A stretch of 64,000 bases of DNA, taken from the NCBI GenBank assembly GCA_963691655.1, contig OY829330.1:17252869-17316868 (forward strand), read 5' to 3'. Under the pieces are notes generated by a model, which was not told the origin of the DNA, did no database searches, and worked only from the letters and a program-made list of their open reading frames with translations. A program made the translations under genes and the position numbers. Of the stretch, positions 52,440-63,815 are shown piece by piece. Origin of the DNA: Toxonevra muliebris. Its lineage: Eukaryota; Arthropoda; Insecta; Diptera; Pallopteridae. The number at the start of each line of letters is the position of its first letter. Positions within the stretch are counted from its first letter, which is position 1.

Positions 52440-54530
52440 TCTAGTACAAAACTATGTATGTGTGCGTGTGTGTTTACGTAGTACACAGTCCACACAAATT
52501 CTTCATCAGACTCTGCTCTTCCCCCCCTGGACATGGCGGGCGGCACATCGGAACGTGTATATATCTATGGGTGCATGTGTAGGTTTGTGCCACTGTAACA
52601 GTTTGTTCACGTGCCTCTCGGAAGTGTGAACATTTTTCAGATTAAATGTTTGTTATATTGTTAACGTTGCCCGTACTTATGTAATTGTGTTAGAATGCGT
52701 GTACGATTGTATGTGTGTAAGTCTGTATGTGTTTTTTTTTTCTACATCTGTATGTGTGTGTTGCGCAAGTTGATATGTTGCATCCCAGTCGAAAATAAAA
52801 CACTCCGAAAGGCATTTTAAAGTCCTTTGTGCCTTTGCTTCACCATTACTTTTTTTATATTGTAATTTGCATGTCCCAGGCAATCGGCACAAGCGTGCAT
52901 AGTAGAATGAGAACCGTAGCTGTACTCTCTTTTCTTGCAGACCTATACTCTCTCTTATTTCTTTTAATCTCCGTAGTAAGTTAAGGCCCAACTGTTATAT
53001 GCATAAGCTGGCCTAAGGGGGTGTCCTGAATTAGAAGTGTTTTTCGTAATTTTTTTTGGGAGGGAAAAAAGAAATTAACCCATTGGACTTCAAGGTATAT
53101 TTTGGTATATATACAAAGTACGTAAACATTTTTTTTTTACAGAAAAATAAATAAATTACAACAGATTTATTAGTCTTTTTCATAAAAATCTTGCCGCTGC
53201 AGCCTGCGATGGGCGGGTAAGATCCAGCTCGTAATTATAGACTGAAACAAAAAATTTTTAATTGTTATTTATTTTTCTTTTGGGTGAACCGAAAACAAAA
53301 CCAGAAAAAATCGTGAAATCAGAATTTTTCTCGGGTTTTACAAAAAATTTGTTAAAAAAAAAAAAAAAACAAAGCACTTAAAGATGCTATAAAAATTATT
53401 TTAAAAGACCAACTTTTTTGGTTCACTTAAGAAGAGAATTTAATATTTGGTTCAGTTCAATAGGTCTTTTAGTTTTTTCGTTAGTTTCGTCAAAATAAAA
53501 TCTGTAGAAAACTCAATTCAAAGTTTTCAATTGCACCAAGAGTCTGAGCAAAACATAACCGTTAATGCTTCGTATTTTTGAAATTATTTAGAATTGGCCT
53601 CTGTAACTTTGTAAATATATTCTTGAATAATATATCTCTTGATTTAGGCAATAAAAAAAATTTTTTTGGACCTCCTGAAGGCCCAATTAAATGGCTTAAT
53701 CTACTGTCAAAAGTAAACGAAAAGCCTGTCAAATGCTTATAGAACTCAGAATAGACTTCTTGGTGGCTATAATGTAGTTACATGAACTTAAGTTCTTATA
53801 TTTCCGAAAACAAATTAATTCCATTTTAATACAACAAATATGCAAAAAAAAAAACTCTAAATTTCTTAGCAATTTACTTAATTGTGCCAAAACTATTTAT
53901 CCAATTGAATCAAAATGTATGAACGTAAGACGAAAAATTTTAATATCTTTAATTTTATATACTGTTTGTTCAAAGTTCTTATGTAGACAAACCTTTTTTG
54001 TTCCTATAAAAAAAAATTCAACAGGCGATATATCCAAAACCACACCATAGAATTACAATTTTCGGGCTCAGCGACCAATTTTACATAGGATTTCGATAGT
54101 GGTGTTCATTGCCCAAAAAAAAAAATAATTATTTGTAAATTAGTGTAATTATAAGGAACACAGAAAAACTTTGCATTAGAGAATTATTCCTTTTTCATAG
54201 ATCTATAGATTTTGGATAGAAAGTTGTTATGTAAAATAAAAAATGTCTGAGATTTAAGCAATCAAATATCAATTTTGTGCACCAAAACCGTTTTTTTTTT
54301 TCAAATTTTGGAGCTCTTGGGGCACCATTTCCCCTCATCCAATAGACCATTATTTTACACATGAATACATTTTTCGAAAAAAAAAATTCCCCACTTAGGT
54401 TAATGGCACCTTAATGTCACATTTAAGCGCATTATGCATAACTTTCTTATTAGAATTTTGTTGTTTATAGTGCGGACACTCGAGAGTGTATTTCGTTCAA
54501 ATTCTACATTTCAAATTTAGGCGGACACGA
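52440..54530. other. Non-coding, very AT-rich
   Basis: TG-rich simple repeats at 52456-52475 and 52690-52762, then long A and T runs. No gene recognised. Confidence 0.5.
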
Positions 54531-54537
54531 CAAAAAA

Positions 54538-54583
54538 CGAATATCAAATTCGTTTTTTGACGAATATCAAATTCGTTTTTTGA
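54538..54583. repeat. Exact tandem duplication of 23 bp
   Basis: Two identical 23-bp units starting CGAATATCAAATTCG, itself an inverted repeat (CGAAT/ATTCG). Confidence 0.85.
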
Positions 54584-54854
54584 CAGATTATAAGTTTGAT
54601 AAGAATAAGAATTTTTGTGTGTTTTGTGCAAATTAAAATAAATAAAAATGTTGCGTTTCACCAAGACTTTATATAACAATTATGGAAAATTGGAGGAATG
54701 GCAAGAAGTTACTCTCCGATTCCATTTTTTTATTTTTCAAGAGCGGATGTTATGAACACAAAATCCAAAATGCTTAAAAAAATGTAATAGATCTTAAATG
54801 TTTCCTGTTTTTTACAACCTTGCATTTGAGGGTTGCTAGTAAATTTCTTTATTT

Positions 54855-55690
54855 CAGACGCATTTAAATGAAATGAGTCTGAAATGCAGAATTTCATTGC
54901 TTTGACCGCGGCCTCACTATAAGTTGACCTGGCTTTCGCAGCTTTTGCTGTGATAGGATGTCTATCGAGTCTGACCTCCTCAATAACAATGGAGTTCCTA
55001 GACAGACCCCTCGACGTGCTAGGAGTGAAATCAAGGTCGATAGGTTCCTCAGTATTTGCAAAGTTAGAAGAAGACAGATGTAGCCTCACGTTATCATTGC
55101 AAGCAGCAGCAGTCCTCGCAAAGGTAGCGTTAATACTTTGAAGAGTATTAGAGCCTCCCTTCTACACGCCCACCATGCATGAGATAGCAGCGCTAGCAGT
55201 ATCAGTCTTTGTTCTTTTTACATGAGCACGTCTGGAGGAAGAGGCTAGGTTTCTCTGAGGAACCTCTGCATCGGTTGGTATAACCTCAGCAGAGCGTACC
55301 CTCTTTGAAGCGTTTGCCATAATTGGGTCTTCAAACAGAGTAGTGGCCTAAGCCTCCTTGCGTCTGTTATCCGACCCAATCCTCCTTCATCTACGTCTTA
55401 TAGTGCGAGGTTTGTTTGTGGTTCCAGTACGCCGGCTTCAGTAGAAGGTATGTCAGTTACATTTATGACGTCTATACACATATCTACTTCAACCGGAGCA
55501 GGGTTCACAACCCCGGACACCAAAGAAGAGTTGGTTGTAGTAGCTACAACCCCACTCTCCTCCAAGATGCGCTCTCTGTCATAGACTCGAGAGACTTCTT
55601 CGTTTGGGTTTGGTTGTGTTTTATCCATTCTGGTTCGTCCGGTCACTTGCTCCTCCTGTTTGACCAGGAATTTTTTTTTCACACTTGGTT
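54855..55690 (-). pseudogene. LOA-like ORF1 fragment
   Basis: From 55682 on the minus strand: VKQEEQVTGRTRMDK, VVNPAPVEVDMCIDVINVTD, PSTEAGVLEPQ, paralleling 45118-45360. A second frame (55089 to 54855) gives RGLSRNSIVIEEVRLD, KARSTYSEAAVKAMKFCISD, the part of ORF1 missing from the 45 kb copy. Stops lie near 55400 and 55320. No ORF2 follows. Confidence 0.7.
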
Positions 55691-56009
55691 TTAAAACAAG
55701 TATTATTCTCTTTTAGTTTTTATTACTTTTATTATTGCTCAAATCACATTTAAAATTCAATTATTTATTCAAAAAATAGAGCGTGTCGAACTTTGCAGTT
55801 GTCGGTTTCAGACTGTACTCCAGACTACTCCAGAAAGCAAAAAACTGGTCTGATTTCTCAGACTGTTTACCAATTTGTAACTTTAAAAAAACATGTGAGC
55901 AACATGAAACATTCGGTCTCGACATGTAACTTCACCGACCTTAAAATGGTCATTACTCCTGAAATGATTATCTTGCAACATTTTATAAGTATTGCAATAA
56001 AAATAATAG
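55691..56009. other. AT-rich spacer
   Basis: Nothing recognised. Confidence 0.4.
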
Positions 56010-56790
56010 TGTAGAAGGGGGAGCATTCGCCACTGGTGCACATTTGCCACCCCCCTTATCTTCTAATTTAAGAAAGTTTTATAATTGAAAGAATCTATAA
56101 TTTGTGCTTTTATCGATCATCTTTCATCCCTTCTACTTTGACAGTTGAGCTTTGTAAGTGATCGTGGGCAGACGTGTTTTTGTGTTTTTCGGGTGGTTGC
56201 AAAAATATTTGATAGTAAGTAAATCTTGTAATAACATTTTTATTTATTGAGTGAGAAAAAAGTTGTTCAACTATGTTATTCCGGTGTTATTTAATTTAAG
56301 AATAAGCAATAGTTTCTTTTTATAAATGTTCAAAAAATTTTGTTTTTATGAAAGTGGTTGCTCCTGGGGCACATTCACCAGAATGCGGATGGGGCGGTTT
56401 CGACGGCTGATATGAATTTTAGACAGTATAATGTTAAATTAAGTCATATCTAAATAAATTCTTCTGAATCAGTACTATCCACTTTTATTTACATGTATAT
56501 ACAAATGCTTATTTTTTTTTAATAAATAACTTATATTTTTTAAAAAAATATTTTAAAAATGAATCATTTATATTTTTGTTACTTTATGTTATAAATAAAT
56601 TTTCATAAATTAAAAATAAGTAGAACTTATTCTGACTGATAATATGTAATAGTAATATGCAAGCACAAAAATTAAAAAAAAAATAACTACTACTTTATCA
56701 AAAACCTTGAATTTTATTTCTTGGCGATTGCACCCCATCCCCTTGACGAATTTACCCCATGACTGGGGCACTTTCACCATTTTGGACTGC
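56010..56790. repeat. Three GGGGCA/TTCACC motif clusters about 355 bp apart
   Basis: Clusters at 56017-56058, 56368-56402 and 56728-56785 with phrases such as ATTCGCCA, GGGGCACATTCACCA, TTTACCCCATGACTGGGGCA. DNA between them is plain AT-rich. May be ends and centre of a non-autonomous element. Confidence 0.35.
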
Positions 56791-56896
56791 TTGGAAAATC
56801 ATCAAAAAAATAATAGAAATCATTAAGATAATCAACAGATGAAAGCTAATAAATGTAAATTTTTAATTAAAAAATAATTTTTAAAAAAACTGACTA

Positions 56897-57556
56897 ATTT
56901 ACTTCAATAAAAATACATTGTTTCTTATTTTTATTAAATGCAGTTAAGGCAAATCTCTTTGCGATGCATTTAAAAAGTAGTGGGGTGGCTGGTAACCCCT
57001 GTTGCCTTTCTATGGTTAAATACGGAAAGCACTTACCGTCGCCTGAGAATCGATTTGGCGTATGTGTGTACAAATTCATATACCTATACGACAAATCAAT
57101 TCTCAGGCGACGTTATGCAAAATTTTCACATCTAATAAAATTTCAAATCGACAGGTGCGGAAAAAAGATGCGTATAAGCGAGCATATCGTGCCCGATACT
57201 TTGAGTAAAAGACAAATAATGCAACTACAACACATCAGCCCTATTCACGATTTGGTGCAAATGCAAAATATTTCTTCTATCACAACAAATATATGCGATA
57301 TGGAATAAAAATTTGCATTTACAATGATGCAAGACCATTTGTAATTTAAAGTGAATTGGGTTATTCTAATAAATTTTTAAGTTTATAAAAGAATTGTTTT
57401 AATTTGAATTATTTACCTAAGCATATATATTATATATCAAATCCCTATATATAGCTATACATATGTATGTGAGCTTATGTATATGGCATTCAGTTGGCTT
57501 AACTGTTTACACTTCAAATATCTTGCGTGCCTTGCACGCATCCATTGTTTTTTTTT
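56897..57556 (-). repeat. LTR-like direct repeat, copy 1 (about 660 bp)
   Basis: Same orientation and high similarity as 58528-59209. Contains a 26-nt inverted pair at 57038-57063 and 57086-57111 (24 of 26 pair). It stands apart from the gypsy element, so is a solo LTR or part of an older copy. Confidence 0.7.
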
Positions 57557-57774
57557 AATTTGTATGAATTATAGTAAGTAGGTATAACATTTTTATTTGT
57601 TTTTGTTTATAGGTACATAGTTTTAAATATTTTCCTTTTGTTTTTGGCACAAAGCAGAATACTTTTTTGTATAGAAGTTTTTATTTATTTAATTTTATTC
57701 GCAAAGTTTGAGATAACAGACGAAACAGTGTACTGGTTAGTAGAAAAGTAATTGTTAACATAGTTATTTCAAAA

Positions 57775-57912
57775 TTAAACTTGTTTTATTCCTGCGCTTG
57801 TGGATGGTCCAAAATCTAAACTGTCAGTATCACTACTTTGTATTTTCTTTTGATTTGGTAGTCTTTTCTTGTTTGAATGGTCTCGACTAGTTTGTTTTTG
57901 ATCTGTAATCAT
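57775..57912 (-). CDS. Small ORF, possible last exon of an unknown gene
   Basis: A 45-aa frame, MITDQKQTSRDHSNKKRLPN then SSDTDSLDFGPSTSAGIKQV. The charged, Ser-rich sequence looks coding. TTACAG before ATCAAAAAC at about 57905 could be a splice acceptor, and AATAAA overlaps the stop region. The Lys-rich start could serve nuclear targeting. No homolog recognised. Confidence 0.25.
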   Translation of the reverse strand: MITDQKQTSRDHSNKKRLPNQKKIQSSDTDSLDFGPSTSAGIKQV

Positions 57913-57989
57913 TTTAGCTCACGGTATGGGCAAAATTTCAAATGTGTAAAATGTAAAAATAACTGTATCGTAAGATGTAAGATAACTGT

Positions 57990-58085
57990 AACGTCCAGTT
58001 CCCCTCTCGCTCGCACTACTGCGCGGCATGACTGTGCTACTCTAAACAACAAAGAGAAGAGAGAAGAGAAGAAGAGAGGTAGAAA
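57990..58085 (-). promoter_or_regulatory. CpG-containing, GAGA-rich segment
   Basis: GAAGAGAGAAGAGAAGAAGAGAGG at 58053-58080 next to CTCTCGCTCGCAC and CTGCGCGGCATG, the only CpG-dense stretch of this region. It lies upstream of the small minus ORF. It may be a GAGA-type promoter; the function is inference. Confidence 0.3.
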
Positions 58086-58527
58086 TTAAAATACGAGCGG
58101 AGTTTGTTTGTTTATGTTTTGATGAATTTACTCACACATATATGTACATACAAAAACAAAATGTGTGTGTACATTTATTCGTGGCAGAATTATTTGTTGG
58201 TATTAAAAGTATGAAGATCGACTATACCATACAAGCAGAGAAGTCGCCGTAGCAAACACAGGCGTTTGATAGGTTTTACATTCGGATAGTTAGATTGGAT
58301 TAAAATTAAATATCTTTTAAAATATAAAAATAATACAAAATGATAAGTAATAAAGAATCTAGGTTTCAATAAATGTATAACAAAATGTGGTGATAATGAT
58401 AGCAAACCACGGCATTATACAAATTTTGCTTTGTGCATTAACCTTAGGAAGGCAACACTTTTTTATATATGTAAATAGCAAATATGTTAAACAGAAAAAA
58501 TCAAACTTATTTATTATAAAATCACTT

Positions 58528-59209
58528 ATTTACTTCAATAAAAATACATTGTTTCTTATTTTTATTAAATGCAGTTAAGGCAAATCTCTTTGTGGTGCTT
58601 TAAAAAAGTAGTGGGGTGACTGGTCACCCCTGTTGCTTTTCTAATGTTAAATGCGGAAAGCACTTATCGTCGCCTGAGAATTGATTTGGCATGTGTGAAC
58701 AAATTCATGCACCTATACGCCAAATCAATTCTCAGGCGACGTTAAGTAAAATTTTCACATCTAATAAAATTTCAAATCGACAGGAAGAAAAACTTAAAGC
58801 ACGGAAAAAAAGATGCAATTACAGCTGCGTATATGCGAACATATCGTGCCCGATGCATTGAGTAAAAGAAAAATAATGCAACTACAATTTGGTGCAATTG
58901 CAAAATATTTCTGCTATCACAACAACAAATATATGCGATGTGGAATAAAAATTTGCATTTGCAATGATGCAAGACCATTTGCAATTTATAGTGAATTGGG
59001 CTATTATATATAAAAGATAATGATATCTAATAAATTTTTAAGTTTATAAAAGAATTGTTTTAATTTAAATTATTTACCTAGCATATAGATTATACATCAA
59101 ATCCCTATATATGGCTATACATATGTGAGCTTATGTACATGGCATTCAGTTGGCTTAACTGTTTATACAGCAAATATCTTGCGTGCCTTGCAAACATCCA
59201 TTGTTTTTT
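58528..59209 (-). repeat. Probable 3' LTR of the minus-strand gypsy element (about 680 bp)
   Basis: Begins about 50 bp beyond the integrase stop at 59264 and matches 56897-57556. Holds a perfect 22-bp inverted pair (58669-58690, 58719-58740) with a 28-nt loop. The 5' LTR lies outside the window, so the call rests on position and the second copy. Confidence 0.65.
58669..58740. other. Perfect 22-bp hairpin in the LTR-like repeat
   Basis: GTCGCCTGAGAATTGATTTG at 58669-58688 plus GC pairs perfectly with 58719-58740 over 22 bp. The same hairpin exists in copy 1 with two mismatches. Confidence 0.85.
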
Positions 59210-59263
59210 ATCAAATTCCACATCCGCAATAGGTTTCTGCAATTTGTAATTTCTTTTTATAAT

Positions 59264-59560
59264 TTATCTATCACGTTTAAGCCCTCGCTCATCTTTAAAG
59301 TTTATTGTACCATTTCCTTTGACATTTTTAATCAGATATCGCGGTAGATGTTTTAAATTGTGGAATCCTAAGTTTTCAACAAGTTCTCGTTCTTTGTACT
59401 CGTGAGGGTCTATCCTATTTTCATTAATTTTATTAATTCGTCTGGTCTTATTCTCTCGTATTCGTTGTATCAGAAAATCCCATTCTGATTTGTCTAAATT
59501 TGCATGTAGTAGTTCAATTGGTTTATATTTAGTAGTAGAATGTGTTGTTATAGATTTCAA
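59264..59560 (-). pseudogene. Gypsy integrase C-terminal region
   Basis: TTHSTTKYKPIELLHANLD is the post-Glu region of integrase; KINENRIDPHEYKERELVE and HLPRYLIKNVKGNGTINF follow. It ends at 59264 close to the LTR. Confidence 0.75.
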
Positions 59561-60130
59561 CTGCCTTAAAATCTAATGTTTTGTCATCAGTGTCCTTGAA
59601 AGATTTGTTAAGCTTGCACAAACGCATGTTCTCGTTTAATGTACAATGGAACTTTTCTATGTCAGAGTTTCCGGTGTGTGTATTTGGTGACGCAAAATGA
59701 TGCAAAACATTCTGTTCATTAAGCTAAGTTTTAATATATATTTATGCTGTATTGAATTCATTATCGGCTATAATTTTGGAAAGTTTACCAAGCGTTGCAA
59801 ATCTTTGTTTTAATATACTAACAATTGATGTAGAGTTTCTGTCAGAGACTGGATATATGGATACGTGTTTTGCAAGTTTGTCTATAAATGTTACGAACAT
59901 TGTATTTTTGTTTGAAAATCATATATCAATATGTACAATTTCATTGGGTTGGTTAGGAGTTTCAGATACCATAAATTAAAGCATATTTGGACTCCTACAC
60001 ATGTTACAAATTATGCAGTTGGTAATTAATTTATGGATTTCAAGTTTTAAATTTGGATAACAATATTTGTCCTTTAGTTCCTCGATTCCTCTATGTTTTT
60101 TGTCAATGTGTTGTTTTTCAATTATATCTA
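59561..60130 (-). pseudogene. Gypsy integrase zinc finger and catalytic core
   Basis: Frames change several times. Zinc part: HRGIEELKDKYCYP, ITNCIICNMC (60000-60110). Core: first Asp in EIVHIDI (near 59940), second in IIADNEF (near 59755), Glu in NSDIEKFHC (near 59660). All three acidic positions are still readable. Confidence 0.75.
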
Positions 60131-60218
60131 AAAATTACTTGAGTGTCAATATCGCATAAATTTTTGTTGCTTCTTAGCAACTTTGCATTGGAAAAATATT
60201 TTGCCAGTGAGTAACGCC

Positions 60219-61175
60219 CAGGGATGCAAACTAATTTTTTCTTTCTCCCCGATAGCCCTCGAGAAATTCCCCGATTTAACAGCGCGACACGCACATTTTA
60301 CCAAAACGAAAAATACCTTAAAATTGATATCGGTAAGTGTTATTTTAGGGCGACCCTGAACTTTCTCGGTCCAAAACTTAACCAATTTTTATAGGATTCG
60401 TTAATAGAAATGTACTTTCTGAATCCGGAGTTCTTATGACACATGGGAGATTTCATTTCAAGGGAACTCTTAAAATCGATCGGGCTCAAACTTGCACAAA
60501 GTTTAGTCATATTAGGTATTAGTTACCACACCAAATTTGAACGATAAACAAGCCTCAGCCCACTTTTGGACATCAAACTTATCAAAGGGAAAGACATGGT
60601 CTTTCTTTTGACTAAAATAAAAAATGGCAAAAACCTTGTTTTGAGAAAAAATGGTTCAAAGTTTTGATTGTCGGTTTTTAACAGAAAAAATATACTTTTT
60701 TTTCCTTATGATGGCTGACCGTAATTTATAAGTTTACTGATTAGTCAGAACGGATTAAGTGTTATTAATCAGGAGGTGCTGGACGAAGACATAACTAAGC
60801 CTTTCTGAACGGCCGAAAGAAAAGCCGAAGCACCGCGCGACTGTTGTGGCCTGACTGATACTCTGCGCTATAATCGAGTTTCTCTCTGAAATTTTTGCAA
60901 AGTACTTTCGAAATATAATACTTTCAAATAGCACATTTTTTTGAAAATCCATTTCTCCAAATCAATAAAGTGCAGGGCCCACTTAAGAAAAGATGAACAT
61001 TTTAAGACGCAAAATATGAAATAAGGCACGAGTTATTCATTTTACATTACATACAATTTTACAAAAAAAGCTGAAAGACTTCAAATTCCCCGCAAAAAAC
61101 AACTCATTCCCCGATTCCCCGCTCTAAGTCAAATTTCTCGCAAATCGGGGAATTCCCCGCAAGTTGACATCGCTG
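60219..61175. mobile_element. Non-autonomous hAT-type element nested in gypsy (957 bp)
   Basis: Ends CAGGGATGCAAACT and, inverted, CAGCGATGTCAACT agree at 11 of 14 positions. Flanks GTAACGCC (60211-60218) and GTAACGAC (61176-61183) are an 8-bp duplication with one change. CCCCGATT/AATCGGGG phrases repeat near both ends. It contains the dispersed segment also found at 16589-16690. No transposase ORF. Confidence 0.85.
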
Positions 61176-61183
61176 GTAACGAC

Positions 61184-61680
61184 ATCTCTCAGAATTATCT
61201 AACGAATTATCTGCATACACAAATAACAAAACAAACACCAACGAGTAGTTTGGTTCTCTTTTGGTATTTGTTTTTCATAAAGAGATTTCTTGAGCAAAAA
61301 AAATAGTCCCAGTTACTGGGGCCTTACCGACTAGTTTCTTTTAATATATTCAAAACAAAATCTTCATTATACTCTTTGAGCGATATTATTATCCTTCTTT
61401 TTGTTTTATACAAATGTTTGTTTTTGTAATAGCTCGTGTTACCCTTTTCAATTACTAATTGAGTTTTATACACGTTAATTGGCGTTTCTGTTATATAAAT
61501 GTGATCGTCCTTTTTTCGACACCACTATATACATATAGTGGCAATATCGGATCTAATTTCATTTGTATCTGTGTTATTGACATATAAACGACTGAGATAG
61601 TCAGCAACATTATTGTCCTTTCTCTTTATGTATGTAATTTCAAATTCGTACTCATTCAATTGAATCTTCCACCTTTGAAG
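61184..61680 (-). pseudogene. Gypsy RNase H end to integrase linker
   Basis: LQRWKIQLNEYEFEITYIKR then NVADYLSRLYVN (61590-61680) marks the end of RNase H. Linker sequence follows to the hAT insertion, with stops. Confidence 0.75.
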
Positions 61681-62281
61681 TTATGAATTTGGTTCTTTAA
61701 GAGAAGTTAACCAAATCAAATGTCGATGATCAGTTTGAATTTTGAACTTGCGACCGAAAAGATATGGCCTGAAATACTTTGTTGCCCAAACGATTGCGAG
61801 CAACTCTTTCTCAATAGTGCTGTAGTTTCTTTCGTGCTGATTTAATATCCTTGAGGAAAAAGGCAGTAGGATGACCATTTTGAGAAAGCACAGTTCCTAA
61901 CGTTGCATTATTAGCGTCTGTAGTTAGGGTAAACATTTTGTCAAAGTCTGGGTAGGCTAATACCGGACAAGTGCATATGGGTTCTTTTAATTTATTAAAG
62001 GAGTCAGTGTACGTTTGGTCGCAGTTATTGATTTTTGTATTCTTTTTTAGGAAGTTTGTCATTGGAAGGGCTACTTTAGAGTAGTCCTTATTGAATTTGC
62101 GGTAGTAGCCTGTTATGCCTAAAAACGATTTCGTTTGTTTCGCTGTTTGAGGTAGCTTAATACTTTTTATGATTTCAATTTTGTTAGGATTGGGCATTAT
62201 TCCTTCTTCAGATACAACATAGCCTAAATATTCAGTTTCACGATTGAAAAAGTTGCATTTATGAATTTGCACTTTGCACAA
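61681..62281 (-). pseudogene. Gypsy RT connection and RNase H
   Basis: Two frames. 62281-61811: [55 protein letters not shown] with an RNase H Asp. 61878-61681: [19 protein letters not shown] with the Glu and [13 protein letters not shown] with the next Asp. Confidence 0.85.
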
Positions 62282-62553
62282 TTGTATTCCTTTAATCTTA
62301 AAAATATTCTTTTAAGAGATTCGATGTGCTCTTGGAGTGAAGAAGAAAATGTAAGGATGTCATTCAAGTACACTACGCAAATAATATTGACGTAATCGTG
62401 TAGGACTTCATTCGTCATACGCTGAAAAGATGCTGGTGCATTTTTTAATCCAAACGGCATACGAGTAAATTCGTAGTGGCCGTTTGCAGTAGAAAATACA
62501 GTTTTGTGCCAATCAGATTCATCAATAGAAATTTGGTGGAAACCCTTAGCCAA
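62224..62553 (-). pseudogene. Gypsy RT catalytic part
   Basis: AKGFHQISIDESDWHKTVF, GHYEFTRMPFGLKNAPASFQ and the catalytic box VVYLNDILTFS, where the usual YxDD reads YLND: the first of the two Asp residues is changed to Asn. LKRIFLRLKEYN follows. The first catalytic Asp block is in a shifted frame at 62555-62570. Confidence 0.85.
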
Positions 62554-62767
62554 ATCTAAAGTTGAAAAGTCTTGAGCCCAATTTTGAAAAAATGTCCTCT
62601 ACATTTGGGATGGGAAATATATCTTCGATGGTTACATCATGTAACTTCCTGTAATCTATTACAAGTTGCCATTTTTGCTGGCCAGAGTTATCGATTTTTT
62701 TAGGCACTATCCATATTAGTGCATTGTATGGACTTGTTGAATTAATAATAAAACCTGATTTAAGCAT
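62546..62767 (-). pseudogene. Gypsy RT N-terminal part
   Basis: MLKSGFIINSTSPYNALIWI, VPKKIDNSGQQKWQLVIDYRKL and FPIPNVEDIFSKLG, the opening blocks of RT. The frame leaves phase just before the DLAKGFHQI block. Confidence 0.85.
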
Positions 62768-62968
62768 TTCAGATATTTTTTATGCACCTCAGGATATCTG
62801 TAAGTTTTTGAAAATACAGGAATATCGCTTTTGGCAGCTATTTTATGTTTATAGTTTGCGAAAGATGATAGAAAAAGTATAAAACATTTTTAAATTTACA
62901 AATGGTCTGTATTAAGAGTTTTTCTCTTCGTCGTTTAAGTTGTCATCTTCTATTTTTTCCATTATTTG

Positions 62969-63190
62969 TTAAATTTTAGGGCTCTGAAAGTCAATGTTTG
63001 CCGTTTCATTACTTAAATTATATATCTCGTTTTTACTTAGTTGTGTTTGTGATTTTCCAAATATAATTGGTAGAACGCTATATTTCGTTATTAAATGAGA
63101 ATTAGAGAAATCAATTTTGGGCTGTAATGGTTTTAAAACATTGCAGCCAATAATATCATCGAAATCACTATTTATTTGTGTTTCCAACAT
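62969..63190 (-). pseudogene. Gypsy protease to RT linker
   Basis: DFDDIIGCNVLKPLQPKIDF is the second half of a retroviral-type protease (IIG-like flap end), followed by LPIIFGKSQ linker sequence. The Asp-Ser-Gly active site (LLIDSGSGISLI) lies just upstream near 63317-63352 in a different frame. Confidence 0.6.
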
Positions 63191-63425
63191 TTCGATCTTG
63201 GCGTGTGGTAAATTGAATTCCTTAAATAATGGAATAGTTATTTCTGTTTATTAGTTCCAATGGTTTATTTAGTATTGTTTTAAAAGAGCTATGAAATAAA
63301 TCTTTTCGAATAAGAGAAATACCTGATCCAGAGTCGATCAGTAACTTGATAGTCTGATCTGTAGGTTATCGATTTCCATTGGAGAAGGTATTATTTGTTC
63401 GGTTATTCTAGATCCATTATTGATA

Positions 63426-63815
63426 TCACTTTGAGAAAATTTGCGAGCTTTTTTGAAAGTTGACTGAATTGTTGACTTGCTGCTGATTTTGCATAAAATT
63501 TCCTGAACTATTTCTGTTGTTCTCTCTATAGCTCAACGACAAATTTGAATCGTTCGGTCTAAAGTTATTTAAGCTATTTAAATCGTTTTTCCAGTAATTT
63601 CTATGATTACCACTGTTATTGTACCTATTGCTGCTAAAGGTGTTGGGAGGATTGCGTGCATAATTTGATACCATATTTCTAGAATTATATGGATTTTGAT
63701 TTAAGTTATTTGTGTTATTTTGTCCTTGGTTTTGTTCAAATGTTCTGTCACTATATCTTATATTTTTAGTGAAATTTGTAGTTATGCTTTTACTATTGTT
63801 ATTTTTTGGGTACAA
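63426..63815 (-). CDS. Gypsy Gag C-terminal region, Asn/Gln-rich
   Basis: A 129-aa frame very rich in Asn, Ser and Gln (NQGQNNTNNLNQNPYN, NRYNNSGNHRNYW). Gag proteins of the 297/17.6 group have such N-rich tails in place of zinc knuckles. KAKEILIETENLYP just upstream links to more Gag sequence reaching the window edge. Confidence 0.7.
   Translation of the reverse strand: MYPKNNNSKSITTNFTKNIRYSDRTFEQNQGQNNTNNLNQNPYNSRNMVSNYARNPPNTFSSNRYNNSGNHRNYWKNDLNSLNNFRPNDSNLSLSYRENNRNSSGNFMQNQQQVNNSVNFQKSSQIFSK

Noticed and set aside
52677..52991. 104-aa minus ORF
   Set aside because: Composed of simple-repeat translation (HTHTD, THSNT) and no splice or motif support.
56897..59209. The two LTR-like repeats as a compact TRIM-type element with a 970-bp interior
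   Set aside because: No matching target duplication outside the pair and no primer-binding site next to either repeat. The position beside the gypsy integrase favours LTR plus solo LTR.
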